This document shows positions 47,797 through 59,875 of a stretch of 64,000 bases of DNA, in pieces. Both the position numbers and the translations under genes were made by a program. The DNA is from Metridium senile. Taxonomy: Eukaryota > Cnidaria > Anthozoa > Actiniaria > Metridiidae. The stretch covers positions 16,111,307 through 16,175,306 of the forward strand of contig OX459103.1 of the NCBI GenBank assembly GCA_949775045.1, read 5' to 3'. Under the pieces are notes generated by a model. That model saw only the letters and a list, made by a program, of their open reading frames with translations, made no database searches and was not told where the DNA came from. Within the stretch, counting starts at the first letter, position 1; each line of letters starts with the position of its first letter.

Positions 47797-50700
47797 ATGG
47801 CTACTAAAACAGTGTTGTGTTTCTTGGTAGCGCTATTCATTCCTCTCAGTTTTGCTATGATAAGAAAAGATCGTTACAAGCAAGCCATTTTCCATCCCGA
47901 AAAAGGTGAGACTTTAAATACTTTAAAACAATTCACAACGCCCAAACGTTTACAATGACTAGCAGTTAAACTAGTGTGGACTGCATCAATGTTTCTATAG
48001 CTAAGGAAACAATTGGAGTAAACTGAAATGTACAATAACTAACGGTAAAACTAATGTGGACTGCATCGATGTTTTTAAGGAAACAATTGGGGTAAAAATG
48101 TACGATAACTAGCGGTTAAACTAGTGTTGACTATGTCGATGTTTTTAAGGAAACAATTGGAGTAAAAATGTTCGAAAACTAGCAGTTAAACTACTGTGGA
48201 CTGCATCAATGTTTCTAAGGAAACTGAATTGGAGTAAAAATGTACGACAACTAGCGGATTAACTAGTGTGGAATGCGTCAATGTTTCTAAGGAAACAATT
48301 GGAGTAAAAATGTACGATAACTAGCGGTTAAACTAGTGTGAACTGCATCAATGTTTCGAAGGAAACAATTGGAGTAAAAATGTACGACAACTAGCGGTTA
48401 AACTAGTGTGAACTGCATCAATGTTTCTAAGGAAACAATTGGAGTAAAAATGTACGATAACTAGCGGTTAAACTAGTGTGAACTGCATCAATGTTTCTAA
48501 GGAAACAATTGGAGTAAAAATGTACGACAACTAGCGGTTAAACTAGTGTGAACTGCATCAATGTTTCTAAGGAAACAATTGGAGTAAAAATTCACAATAA
48601 CTAGCGGTTAAACTATTGTGGACTGCGTCGATGTTTTTAAGGAAATAATTAGGGTAAAAATGTACGATAACTAGCGGTTAGACTAGTGTGAACTGCATCA
48701 ATGTTTCTAAGGAAACAATTGGAGTAAAAATGTACGATAACTAGCGGTTAAACTAGTGTGAACTGCATCAATGTTTCTAAGGAAACAATTGGAGTAAAAA
48801 TGTACGACAACTAGCGGTTAAACTAGTGTGAACTGCATCAATGTTTCTAAGGAAACAATTGGAGTAAAAATTCACAATAACTAGCGGTTAAACTATTGTG
48901 GACTGCATCAATGTTTCTAAGGAAACAATTGGAGTAAAAATGTACGACAACTAGCGGTTAAACTATTGTGGACTGTGTCGATGTTTTTAAAGAAATAATT
49001 AGGGTAAAAATGTACGATAACTAGCGGTTAGACTAGTATGGACTGCATCGATGTTTGTTTAGGAAACAATTTGAGTAAAAATGTCCAAGTGGTAGGGATG
49101 ATCGGCGTTCCTTTTAGGGTCCTTTTAGGGTTCTGGCTTAAAAGCAGTTATGTAACATGAACCCGTACCTGTAAGAGTTTTTTTTACTCTTCTTTTTTGC
49201 TAAAAGTAGGCTTGCATATCCGTACCTTTTAAGGGTTAAAATCAGCAAGGTTTTAATAGTTAAAGTTATTCTAAAATTGTACGAATTTTACGAAAAGAAA
49301 AAAATATATATTAGAATTAAGGTTGTTCCTGACTCTTGCTACTGCGCATCCATATCACGCATCTCGATCGTTTTTCATCATTTATTCACGTTGTTTTGGA
49401 AATTTATCTAAATAATATATTCATTTGAATCATTATCTATAAGTTATGAAAGTATTATGTTATTTCATGCAACTTTGGAGGTAAAATGGGACATTTTTCG
49501 AAACATGCTCAGATTTTCACTACCTGACACGGTCGCTGTTTTGTCTCAAAACAACAAATTTACAATTTCTAAACATGAATAGATAAAACATAATTTTGAC
49601 ATCTTTAGTCCTAAAACTTATACAAAATAGGTCTTAGGGTTTCTGGAGATGACAAAGACAATTTGACAAGTTTCAAGCAGATGTTTCAAGTACTAGAACC
49701 CAGTCCTGCTCGGACCGTCACCGTGGTTTTTTTTTTTTTTTTGACAAAAAAATGGATTCAGTCGCTTATAACTCGCCTATTAGTACGATGATCCCCAATT
49801 TTTTTCTTTTTATTCAAGACTGCATTTACTATTTTTACGATTTAGAATAAAAAATAAAATATTCATTAAGTTGACTTTCTGAAATTTTACAAATGCTAAA
49901 ACTCTATACACATATAGGGTGCGTAATTGGCGTAGAATTGTGCTTCTAGGGTTCACTTATACCCATATTTGGAAATGATTCAATGATTTTTATGACAGGA
50001 AATGTTAGATAAACCTTAGATCTATCGTTTGATATAATCTTATGCTTTTCCTAGCAGAACACGTTCGCATTCTCTAGACTGCTTTGAGTAGGTATTTTTG
50101 AACAAAAAATAACCGTAAATTATTCCAAATACCTATACTTTTACTATATCTTATAACTGTATAACCAATACGGTGACCCTAATATTTTTCACGTTTTTTG
50201 ACATGGCTAACAATGATCTATAAATGACAGGATTCATATAAAAATTGATTGAAGAAATCCAAGTATCCGATACTACCTTAATAAGAAAATAAATTATAAA
50301 AAAATATAATATTAACTTTGTAATCTTATGGATCTTTGAGAGATGTGGAAATATAATGGAAATATACAGCCAAAATAGCATCAAAATTTGTGATATGGTA
50401 TAATGTTATGTAGTTATCAATTGCATTAATTCTAGGAACTAGTACCCAGTCCCCTCCTAGCCCTTGCTCGTTTAGAACATGGCCAATTTGAATTATGAAT
50501 TTTTAACCTTGAACTCGTTGCTACTATAGATCCTTTTCAGTTAGTCAATTATCATTTTAACTGTATCTTTCAGATATGGCTTTAACAGGTCACGTGATAT
50601 CAACACATCACGTGACGTCTCAAATCGATTGCAGTTTCCTGTGTATGTTCACCTATGAGTGTAAGTCACATGACTACCAGCCTAACGCAGGTCTCGATAG

Positions 50701-50828
50701 TGCTGTTTGTAAGCTGAACAACGCAACGAAACACAACAACGCATTGCTGTACCTCCCCTCCCCTGGTAACATACACTACGAACCAAAGGTATGGTGAAGA
50801 TGATGGTGATGATGACGGTGATCATATA

Positions 50829-50908
<80 letters not shown>

Positions 50909-51029
50909 GATGATGATGGTGATGATGGTGATGATGATGATTATAATGATGTTGATGATGATGATGATGGTGATGATGGTGATGATGATGATTATAATGA
51001 TGTTGATGGTGATAATGATGATGGTGATG

Positions 51030-51112
<83 letters not shown>

Positions 51113-51321
51113 GATGATGATGGTGATGATGGTGATGATGATGATTATAATGATGTTGATGGTGATAATGATGATGGTGATGATGATGTTGATGTTGATG
51201 GAGATGATGATGAAGATGGTGATGGTGATGATGGTGATGATGATGATGATGGGGATGGTGATGATGATGAAGATGGTGATGGTGATGGTGATGATGATGA
51301 TGATGATGATGATGATGGTGG

Positions 51322-51353
<32 letters not shown>

Positions 51354-51354
51354 T

Positions 51355-51386
<32 letters not shown>

Positions 51387-51597
51387 GTGGTGATGATGAT
51401 AATGATGATGGTGATGATGATGATGATGGTGATGGTGATGGTGATGGTGATGGTGATGGTGATGGTGATGGTGATGGTGATGGTGATGGTGATGGTGATG
51501 GTGATGGTGATGGTGATGGTGATGGTGATGGTGATGGTGATGGTGATGGTGATGGTGATGATGATGATGGTGATGATGATAATAATGATGATGGTGG

Positions 51598-51656
<59 letters not shown>

Positions 51657-52674
51657 TTGGCTGATGATGATGATGATGCTGATGGTGATGGTGATGGTGA
51701 CAATGACAATTACAATGATTTATTAAGTACTAATTTTGTACAAACTAATTAACATAAATTAATTAAAGAACTTAATTTAGTACATGCTAACTGAAATAAC
51801 CGTAAGGCTAAACAAGTCAGTTAGCTAGTGGTGATAATGATAATGATGATGATGATGGTGAAGATGATGGTGATGGTTATGATGATCATGGTAATAATGA
51901 AGATGATAACTATAATGATAATGATGATAATAATTCTTTCATATGATGATGATGATAATGATAATGGTGATAATGATGATAACGATGATGGTGATAATGA
52001 TGATAACGATGATCATGTTCATATTTCAGGTGTTTAAATCGTGTCTTGACTATCTAAAGTTTGGAGCCAGCGAGAATGGTATCTACACCATTACAAACAC
52101 TAGTGGGGATCCATTTGATGTTTTCTGTGATCTCACCTCGGAGCCTCGCTCGGCCTGGACCCTAATCTTCTCCTTCGCCTTCAAAAACCGACTCCAGACT
52201 CCGTTTCGTTTGACCCCCTTTACTGCAAACTCTCCAGTCGAACAAGACACACCAAACTGGGAAGCCTATCGACTGTCATTCGAACGAATGATCCAACAAT
52301 CGAAGCTTTCATCGCACGCGAGATTTACCACGGGTTTTGCTGAATACGGTGTAGATTTCACCGATTACTTGCGCGCAAAGATTTCTGAGCTCGATTTCAT
52401 GACCGACTTAGGCAATGACATATGCAAGACGGTGTAGTACGTCAACATAAGGGGTAATATAGGCATAGACGTCACAGTCCCTTTCTGGCAAAGACTCGAT
52501 GAAATTCTGCACATGGACAGCTCATACAGTCCTTGTGTTTTTGATGGAACCAGTGGTGCTGCAGTAAGCGAAAACAATTTTGGGTTTTATGTCGGCAAGG
52601 AGTTCAATAGTGAGTTTAGAGGATCGGCCAACTCTGAAAGCACCACTGAATATTGGTTTGGCGGCTACTTGTGA
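47797..52674 (+). CDS. Secreted PAN/apple plus fibrinogen-like protein (with in-frame TAG)
   Basis: Coding exons are 47797-47905 (signal peptide MATKTVLCFLVALFIPLSFA), 50574-50788 (PAN/apple domain) and 52030-52674 (fibrinogen-C-like). Phases are 1 and 0, GT-AG. The PAN exon shows GHVISTHHV and cysteines in CSFLCMFTYEC with a later CKLNN. The third exon begins VFKSCLDYLKFGASENGIYT, then FDVFCDLTSEP and AWTLIFSF, the start pattern of fibrinogen-like domains, in the short form of about 215 residues. At 52435-52437 a TAG interrupts the frame at residue 244. The same frame then stays open for 78 more codons with domain-like sequence (VPFWQRLDEILHMDSS, CVFDGTSGAA, NNFGFYVGKEF, YWFGGYL) up to TGA at 52672. 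So this is either a pseudogene allele, a sequencing error or a recent nonsense mutation. Such proteins are usually secreted lectin-like or adhesive factors; the ligand is unknown. Confidence 0.85.
47950..49085 (+). repeat. 66-bp minisatellite array 2 in PAN-fibrinogen intron 1
   Basis: About 17 copies, many nearly identical (AACTAGCGGTTAAACTAGTG, GAACTGCATCAATGTTTCTA, AGGAAACAATTGGAGTAAAA), starting about 45 bp after the donor. Inner copies are more alike than edge copies, and blocks of several units recur (48300-48560 against 48720-48880), which suggests multi-unit amplification. Confidence 0.9.
49086..50573. other. PAN-fibrinogen intron 1, remainder
   Basis: AT-rich intron. CCTTTTAGGGT is repeated at about 49110-49130. 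No gene or clear transposon recognised. Confidence 0.45.
50822..51715 (+). repeat. (GATGAT)n / (GGTGAT)n array in PAN-fibrinogen intron 2
   Basis: About 0.9 kb of GAT-based repeats, including a pure (GGTGAT)n block at 51429-51560. The long Met- or Ile-rich ORFs are artefacts. A shorter GAT-rich stretch continues at 51826-52015 up to the acceptor. Confidence 0.95.
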
Positions 52675-53041
52675 ACACTTTAACACTGTTAACGATTTAC
52701 CTCTATTGTAGTAGTTTTCACACTAGAAGATAGACAATTTATGCAATCCACAGACAAGTTGGGTCATGGCTCCGTTCTCCTAAACGACTCTGTATGAATT
52801 CGCCTTCATTGACGAATCATCAAAACCGAATTTAATACAGAGCAAACGAACAGAATGATGACTATATCACGGCTACAAGGGGAATGGAACTAGTGATGAA
52901 TTCTGATCTTTAGTTTTTCAAAATGGCGGTACTAAACAGTAACTGAGTAACCACTCCTGCTAGTTCCAGACCCCATCAAGAGAAGATTGTTTCTCCGTTT
53001 GACTTTGAATACACAGACGACTGACAGAATGACACAGAAGC
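52675..53041. other. 3' flank of the PAN-fibrinogen gene
   Basis: No gene seen; presumably 3' UTR and flank. The nearest AATAAA is at 53202-53207, inside the SINE. Confidence 0.35.
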
Positions 53042-53250
53042 AAGGATGGCACAGTTGGTTAGTGAGCAGCGTTCTGTGATAGAGGTCCAGAGTTCCATTT
53101 CCAATGACCTGCTCGCATCCTTGTTGCGACATCTTTCCTTTCCGTGTAGCTTTTTAGTAGCTTTAAACACCCGTAAAACGGAGCACTGTTGGAGAGAGGG
53201 GAATAAAATGAGCACCGTCGGCCTCAAGTTCATCAGTCAAAAAGACTGTC
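53042..53250 (+). mobile_element. tRNA-derived SINE, copy 2
   Basis: A-box-like GGATGGCACAGTTGGTTAGT, degenerate B box GAGTTCCATTTCC, then body TTTCCGTGTAGC, TAGTAGCTTTAAACACCCGT, AAAACGGAGCACTG, matching copy 1 at 20575-20350 in order. A (TTTAC)n tail follows. Confidence 0.75.
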
Positions 53251-53269
53251 ACGAGTTACCGACGTTAAA

Positions 53270-53398
53270 TACTTTACTTTACTTTACTTTACTTTACTTT
53301 ACTTTACTTTACTTTACTTTACTTTACTTTACTTTACTTTACTTTACTTTACTTTACTTTACTTTACTTTACTTTACTTTACTTTACTTTACTTTACT
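53270..53398 (+). repeat. (TTTAC)n array
   Basis: About 26 pentamer copies right after the SINE, possibly its expanded 3' tail. Confidence 0.95.
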
Positions 53399-53401
53399 AT
53401 C

Positions 53402-53950
53402 ACGTTACCCTACCCCTTTTAAATCGAGCAGCTGTGTCAACATGAATAGGAAATGAAAAGAGCACCTCAACATTAGTAAACAAGCGAAAGCTCAGCTCAT
53501 AAAATGTAACACAAGGGAAATGGCATACAATTTGAAATTCACTATTTTATAAGGATTTGCATTGTATGGAAAATATGCTTTGGATGGCAAGCTTTTAAAT
53601 CGAGCAGCTGTGTCAAAATTAACATCAACATTAGTAAGGAAGCGAAATCTCAGCTATTAAAATGTATAACACAAGGGAAATGGCATTACATTATATTTAA
53701 ATTTCACTATTTTATAGGGATTTGTATTTTTTCCATAGAAATCCTCCTAATATATTTCATTTTGTATTTAATGCCATTTCTCCTATATTTAACATTATGA
53801 GCTACAACTTTGCCTTCATACTAATATTGAGATGCTGTATTAATTTCTGATATTCATTTTGACACTGCTGCTCGATGTGAAAGGGGTAGGGTCACGTGAT
53901 ACGGTCACCTGTTGCAGAAGTCACGTGCTTCAAAAGGCCTATTTGCTGTT
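53402..53950. mobile_element. AATAGGCCTTTTG-family foldback
   Basis: Left arm: TACCCCTTTTAAATCGAGCA, GAAATGAAAAGAGCACCTCA and AACACAAGGGAAATGGCAT. Right arm: ATGCCATTTCTCCTATATTT and GCTCGATGTGAAAGGGGTA. It ends TTCAAAAGGCCTATTTG. The AATCGAGCAGCTGTGTCAA segment is repeated in the left half. Confidence 0.75.
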
Positions 53951-54162
53951 TCACAATAGCAATTTGATTCTATTTCACGGATATGGTGTTTGCGCTCTAT
54001 TCCACATTATAATTCAACAACAAATTTTCCTCCGCTCTCATTGGTCGAGGGGCGATCACGTGACGTGATAGTGCCCGCAGCGGAGGGATACTATCAGCGC
54101 ATAGTGCCAACTGAGTGCTTTTTGTCCGCTTCGAAAAATTTTGGTGTTGAATGATAAGAACA

Positions 54163-54353
54163 ATAGAGCAGTTCAAATCTCGGGCATTATGCTGTGATAG
54201 TTGCCCTTGGAAACTGGATGTTCCTCAAAACTCCATAGTCGCCCTCGAACGTAACTGCGTTCTCGGGCAATTATTTGTTTTTCTGAACATCCAGTTTCCA
54301 CGGGCAACTATCACAGCATAATGCCCTCGATTCAACTACACTCTATTATTTAA
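54163..54353. mobile_element. Foldback MITE
   Basis: Left arm CAATAGAGCAGTTCAAATCT, GGGCATTATGCTGTGATAGT, GGAAACTGGATGTTC; right arm GAACATCCAGTTTCC, ACTATCACAGCATAATGCCC, CTCTATT. A half copy is at 30224. Confidence 0.85.
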
Positions 54354-54735
54354 GTAGCAATTTGATTCAATTTAATGGATATAGTGTTTGCATGCGCTCT
54401 ATTCCACAGTAGCAATTTGATTTTATTTCTTGTATATAGTGTTTGCGCTCTATTCCACAGAAGCAATTTGATTCTATTTTATGGATATAGTGTTTGCGCT
54501 CTATTCCACAGTAGCAATTTGATTCTATTTGTTGTATATAGTGTTTGCGCTCAATTCCGCAGTAGCAATAATTTGATTCTATTTCATGGATATCGTGTTT
54601 GCGCTCTATCCCATAGTATAGCAATTTGATTTAGTTCTTGTATGTAGTGTTTGCGCTCTATTACACAGTAACAATTTGATTTCATTTTTTGTATATAGTA
54701 TTTGCGCTCTATTTCACAGCGCTCTATTCCACATT
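54354..54735 (+). repeat. ~55-bp tandem repeat
   Basis: About seven units of AGCAATTTGATTCTATTT, ATGGATATAGTGTTTGCGCT, CTATTCCACAGT. Related single units occur upstream at about 53960-54010, so the MITE at 54163 may have inserted into the array. Confidence 0.85.
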
Positions 54736-55312
54736 TACCGTGAAAAAAAAACCAAAAAAAAACACAAATTGGAGTAAATTAGAAAATAGTAAAGCGAAGA
54801 CAAACCCTCACAGTCAAGCTCAATATCTTGCTTCTCTACTAAGGAATAACTAGAAAGATGCTAGAAATCAAATGTATCCTTGAAATTATTATTTGTGTAA
54901 GAATATAAAATTAAGTGTTGAATTCAATTAAACGATTTTTCGTTTTAAAAACGTCCTGTCTTTCTTTGCTCTTCCTCTGGAACTTCGGGTAGTTATTTTT
55001 TCAAAATCGCCGGTCTACAGAGTAGCCCGGCTTATACGCTGTTTTACCTCATTTGATAATTTTCGCGCTTTCTGATTAGTCAGATTAAATAAGAGTACAC
55101 ACCATGGTTGCTTTTTTTCGTGTCCGAAATACCATATGCAATCTTGAAAACAATGATATTACCATATATGGTATTGTAAGTGAGAAGTAAACATAACTTT
55201 GATTAGCGCGCGAGATTTTTTTGTTTTTTTTAACATGTTGAGATTTCAACAGAGCAATAGGCATAATTTTGATACGTACAATTTTTTAATGTAGTAAAAA
55301 ACAAATTCACGA
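54736..55312. other. Intergenic, nothing recognised
   Basis: AT-rich, with a small inverted motif around ACCATATATGGTA (55161). No gene seen. Confidence 0.4.
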
Positions 55313-55474
55313 TAGTTTCTTGTGGTTTGTCTTCTTATTTACAACGGTTGGCGTCATCTCTTCGTCTAAAATGTTGCGGATCCATGCACTCGACTTTGTC
55401 TCGACAATTCGATGACGCCAACCGTAGTAAATAAGAGGCTAAGGGCATACCACGCGAAACTATCGTAAATTTGT
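55313..55474. mobile_element. Foldback MITE
   Basis: Left arm CACGATAGTTTCTTGTGGT, TCTTATTTACAACGGTTGGC, GTCATC; right arm GATGACGCCAACCGTAGTAA, ATAAGAGG, CGAAACTATCGTAAATTTG. Confidence 0.8.
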
Positions 55475-55549
55475 TAAATAAACCGCGCTGTTCTAACCAA
55501 TCATACCGGCGCGTGTTAAAATATATCTAAATGGTCTTTGGATCAGCAA

Positions 55550-55660
55550 TGAAGAAATATTTCGTAAAGATAATACAAGTGTTTTTATTCCAAACATGTT
55601 TCGACGTTAACCGTCATTATCATTGGATATAAGTGATATAAGGACCTGGATTTTATAGTA
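55550..55660 (-). mobile_element. Retroelement-like tail with GACGGTTAACGTC-GAAAC
   Basis: The minus strand reads AATGATAATGACGGTTAACG, TCGAAACATGTTTGGAATAA, AAACACTTGTATTATC. GACG/CGTC could be a stem II and GAAAC follows, but the CUGANGA box is degenerate (TGATAAT). A dispersed-element end is the safest call. Confidence 0.35.
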
Positions 55661-56634
55661 AGTATAAGCTAGCACGTCATAATATGGTGCCATAGAATAT
55701 AAAAACCATTAACTATACACTTATTTCAAAAATCGTGGTCGCAGCCAAAGCTACAGTCCACAATCCGAAGCTTGCAAAGGATGTCTGTTATATGGACTAA
55801 ATTTGTGATTTATTATACGTTTTTTAAATAAATATTTGAATTTATATCTACCACAACAACAACTTGTTATGGTCATGTAAAACAAACACTTACAACCAAA
55901 ATATGCTATGAATATATCGATAACAAGAGAAGAAATACCGACATCCTTTGCAGACTTCAGAGTGTTGACTGTGACTTTGTTTGCGACAACGATTTTTGAA
56001 ATAGGGGGGGGGGGGGGGGTAATCGAAACTTATGTCTTGAAAGAGGGGGGGGGGGTAACACCTATTAAACTTTAATTTGAAACTGAAAACTCAACAAATT
56101 AACAACAATAAGATGATGTTGGACCCAGTCAATCTGTCAGTCAATAATTTATGAGAACTTTGAAGTCTTATTTGTTGCTGACGAAGACGTCCTCGTCAAT
56201 GTTGGTTAGATTCTCTGGCGATCTCAGCAGTCTTCTCAATTTGAACGAAGGGGGTAAGGGGGGATGCAGTCTAATTTTTTCCGTTATGGTAGGGGTAGGG
56301 GAGGCGTAATGTTCTTCATTTGTGAGGGGGGAGTCATTAACTTTTTCGAATATTTTTGCTCATTTCTCCATCCCCCCCCCCCCCCCCCCTCCTGATAATT
56401 ATTACGCAGTCCCTTATGGCCCTCCACGATATTTTAAAGTTGTAGCTTTAACATTTTTTCCCTATTTAGCTGAATTGTGTTTTTTACTTAAGTCTTTTGG
56501 GTTTACTTGGTTTACTGCAACGGTATTGAACAGTCTGGATGCCTTGACAAATAAAAAGATGCTTCTCCATTCTTATGATTTCCTATATATGTCAATTTTC
56601 ATTGATGTGATTTATAAATTTAATGAGTACGTAC
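55661..56634. other. Intergenic with G-runs and C-runs
   Basis: Poly-G at 56004-56020 and 56045-56055, and poly-C at 56372-56388. The ORF at 56322-56849 crosses the C-run and the antisense protease pseudo-exon and is not a gene. Confidence 0.5.
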
Positions 56635-56861
56635 CAGTAACAAAACATATCATTTTGACCCAAAAAGGAACTTGTTCAAACAACCGAGGAAGATGGATAC
56701 GTTTGACATATTTTGAGAGTCTTGCTGTAGGGGCGATTTTGACATATATAGTGCAATGTCGTACGCATATTCTTCATCGGCAAAGAAACGGTCATGCAGG
56801 TGGTAATATACAACTCGGTAGTCCCTTTCGATTTTACTGTCAACATTGAGATCATGCTCAC
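56635..56861 (-). pseudogene. Decayed serine-protease Asp exon
   Basis: The minus strand has an acceptor TTTTACAAG, then GEHDLNVDSK...[22 protein letters not shown], matching the 216-nt Asp exon of proteases A and B including the catalytic Asp. After AYDIAL a TATAT insertion of five bases shifts the frame. A later stretch aligns out of frame, and a GTACGT donor remains at the right place. At 227 nt against 216 it carries frame-breaking indels. No His, Ser or ShKT exons were found next to it. It is a single-exon relic in inverted orientation to A and B. Confidence 0.8.
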
Positions 56862-56879
56862 CTTGTAAAAAATAAAACA

Positions 56880-57040
56880 AAGATATATGTGATGATGATG
56901 ATATTGGTGATGATCTTGGTGATGAGATCGCCTAAGATCGCTTAAATTTACCCAAGATCGCCTAAGATCACACAAGATCGCCTAAGATAGCCAAAGATCC
57001 TTTAAGATCACCTAAGATCGCCTAAGATATGCACCAAAAC
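56880..57040 (+). repeat. GATCGCCTAA short tandem repeat
   Basis: Imperfect repeats of (A)AGATCGCCT between 56930 and 57030. Related motifs occur at 18480-18560 and 60065-60195. Confidence 0.6.
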
Positions 57041-57600
57041 TTCAATTAATTGCCCGCGGGCGGTTTAATGCAAATTTACAGTATTCGTTCTATTGAATTT
57101 CTGAATTATTTTTTTGAAATATATGTGCTTAGTATTGGTGTTAATGACGGTCTGGACATGATAGGGACCGCTTTAATAGCCCTGATAAAAATCTTAAGAT
57201 ATAAATGATGAAAATACAACATAAAGTATGATTATAGGAGTTTATAGATACTGGAGATTTAAATTAAAGTTGTTAGATTTCGGGCCTTGCTTTGAACAGA
57301 AAAAGTTAGTTGAAACGCTTTTGAAACATCAGTAAAGTTAAGTTAGCATTTTTTACGGTATTACAAATTAAATTTCATTATATTACCCTATCATATAAGA
57401 TTATGATTAGTAGTATTTCAATATATTTTCACATGCATTGACAAAGTATTTAAAAGTACTTTTTTAATGCGAAATTATATTGAAATATTCGACATATTGC
57501 ATGTTTTGTTTAAGGATACACGGGACACTCTTGGGACATGTTTTTGAAAACATTATAGAGCGTTCAATTCGCATTAAATTGACCGATTCACGTCAAATTT
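57041..57600. other. Intergenic, repeat relic
   Basis: A truncated copy of the dispersed repeat (TTTTGAAACATCAGTAAAGT, AGCATTTTTTACGGTATTAC) lies at 57320-57390. No gene seen. Confidence 0.5.
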
Positions 57601-57614
57601 GAAGTGTGAACGTC

Positions 57615-57790
57615 TTTTGTGATTACCTTCCTTGTTGGTTGTCCCATTTCAGATCACGTGATGCTACCCTTGGGAATTGTTTCTTTCACATTTAAATGAT
57701 ATAACACGTTCATCATAAAAGAACAATTCTCAAGGGAATGACACATGGTCTGAAATGGACAATTTGCATAAGGAGGTAAAGTTAAAGAGG
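57615..57790. mobile_element. Foldback MITE
   Basis: Left arm TTACCTTCCTTGTTGGTTGT, CCCATTTCAGA, GGGAATTGTT; right arm AACAATTCTCAAGGGAATGA, TCTGAAATGGACAA, AAGGAGGTAAAG. Confidence 0.7.
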
Positions 57791-58129
57791 TCTATTGGTA
57801 ACCAAAAATTGTTAAAGCCAAGAAATTTGTTTTTTTTCGTGACGTCGCAATTGAGTACTCTATAGAATATAGCTAGTATTACGGATGCATGCAAATATAA
57901 TGCAAATATTCAATCAAACCTATAGGTTACTACGACAACCAATTTTTAATGAAACATATTTGCTTATCAATGGCGATATCGTTGAGTACTTGAAACTTAA
58001 AATAGAACGGCCTTATATATTGTTTTGCAGGCAAACATCGATGACATCGATTGTCCATCACGTGTACTACGTATCCTTATATTCCAATTATTTGTCGATA
58101 TGTCTCAATATTTGAATGGATGGATGTAA

Positions 58130-58690
58130 ATTATAAAGAAAAATTCCAATGGGCACTTATAAAGAATAAAAAGGAAAAAAGGAAGATATAATTCCAAAAA
58201 AGTATTAAAAAAATATGATGAATACCCAAAGAAAAATGAAAGAAGATAGATTAAAACGAGGTACGAAAATTATAAAAGGAAAAAAAAGAAAATTAATAAA
58301 ATAAAACAAAACAAATAAATAAAATGGAATACAAAATAGTAAAAACACATAATACAAAAAAAAATATAGCACAAAATATGATAGCATAAAATGAATCAAT
58401 CAATAAACAAATAAATTAATAAAATGATAGGAAATAGAAAAAATTAAATAAATAAAATTAAATAAATAAAATTAAAAAAAAAAAATAAAAATAAAATAAT
58501 ATAAAATAAAATAATTAAAATAAAATAAAACAAAATAAAACAAAATAAAAATAAAATGAATTAAGAAAAAAATAAATAAAATAATATAAAATAAAAAAAA
58601 CCCAGAACAACTAAAATAAATCAAATCAATAAGAAATAAATAAGTAAAACTAAAAAATATATAAAATAAAATAAAATAAAAACTCTAGAA
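58130..58690 (+). repeat. A-rich AATAAAATAAA low-complexity tract
   Basis: More than 500 bp of A-rich AAATAAAATA and AATAAATA repeats. It contains many chance AATAAA hexamers. Confidence 0.85.
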
Positions 58691-59059
58691 TGATATATAT
58701 CCCGTCGACTTTTAATAATATTATTATTATTCACTTTTAAATAATTAATATTTAATGCATTTTTTTTTGCTAATTAAGACTGAATTGAAAAAAAGACTGA
58801 ATTGATAAAACTGTCATTATTGTTGCTGCCTTGAATTATTCATAAATGAACAACATCTTAATATTGAACACCCCAACTATTACGGGGAAATTTTAACGCT
58901 TCTATTAGAGTTTACAAAAAAATAACCCTTGCTATTACGAATTGAATACAAATTGCTTTCCCGAAAATGTCTGTTTTAAGACAATAACCCTCCCTTTATC
59001 AGGGAGAAATTGTTTTTTTTCTTCTATCATATAGAACTTTTTTTTAATTGCTGTTTCAA

Positions 59060-59245
59060 ATCTAAATTTTGTCTTTTTTCAACTGCATTGTTTCATTGTC
59101 CACCACGTCATATTGTATTTAAAGTTAGGCTGAAAACAAAACCTCTTTATCGGGCAGATATATGAGGACCATTGCTATAGGGAGGGTTTTTTGTTCAGCC
59201 AATACAAAACTTTTATTTACCGTTTCCAACCAAATTTTTTCTTAT
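59060..59245 (+). repeat. ~165-bp satellite unit, left of element (c)
   Basis: Contains CTGCATTGTTTCATTGTCCA, ACGTCATATTGTATTTAAAG, CTGAAAACAAAACCTCTTTA, ATGAGGACCATTGCTATAGG and TTTATTTACCGTTTCCAACC. The next units resume at 61074, on the other side of element (c). Confidence 0.8.
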
Positions 59246-59811
59246 TAGTCGGGCTAGCCATAGGCGGCCCGACTTTAGTTCTACAGTTTCGTCAATCTAT
59301 GTATCTATGTATCTATGTATCTATCTATCTATGTATCATGTCGCGTTTTGACCTTACGTCATGAGCATGCGCAAATACCACAGGAAGCCCAAGCAAATCG
59401 CCATCTTGGATTTGAACTGAATTCATTTGGAGTTCTCGTACTTCACATCGATTTACTCTTCCAAATCAGCGTTGGATTTGGGTATATTGTTTGCTCAAGT
59501 CATTATACAATTGCTAGCTGTTATTTTCTAACGTTTTTACGGAAAGAGGTTTTCTGAAACATGTCAATATCAGACAGTAAGTTATACTCGAGCCAACTCG
59601 ATCCAGATTAATCTGCCAAGTAGATAAAAACAACGACATGAAAGCTGGATTATTCCAATACGAACTGCCACCAAAGCAAAGAAACAAGTAACTAATATAA
59701 TTATACGTTTTTTGATAAATATCAATATTTTCAAAACATAATTCATCTTTTTAATAGTTAATCTACATGTACAATAGGCCTTCTTCGGTTCATAAGATCG
59801 CTCAGAATGCC

Positions 59812-59835
59812 TTAGGGACGGACCATTAGATTTTT

Positions 59836-59875
<40 letters not shown>

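Larger units (their letters stand above)
47297..49085 (+). repeat. Right arm of the ~1.7 kb inverted duplication
   Basis: Inverted counterpart of 221-1905. It includes upstream flank, TATA-like region, first exon of the PAN-fibrinogen gene and the intronic minisatellite. It abuts the right end of the AATAGGCCTTTTG foldback. Confidence 0.85.

Noticed and set aside
50822..51752. Met-rich and Ile-rich ORFs of about 300 codons
   Set aside because: They are GAT-repeat artefacts in an intron.
56322..56849. 175-codon ORF with a Pro run
   Set aside because: It runs over a poly-C stretch and antisense to the protease relic exon.
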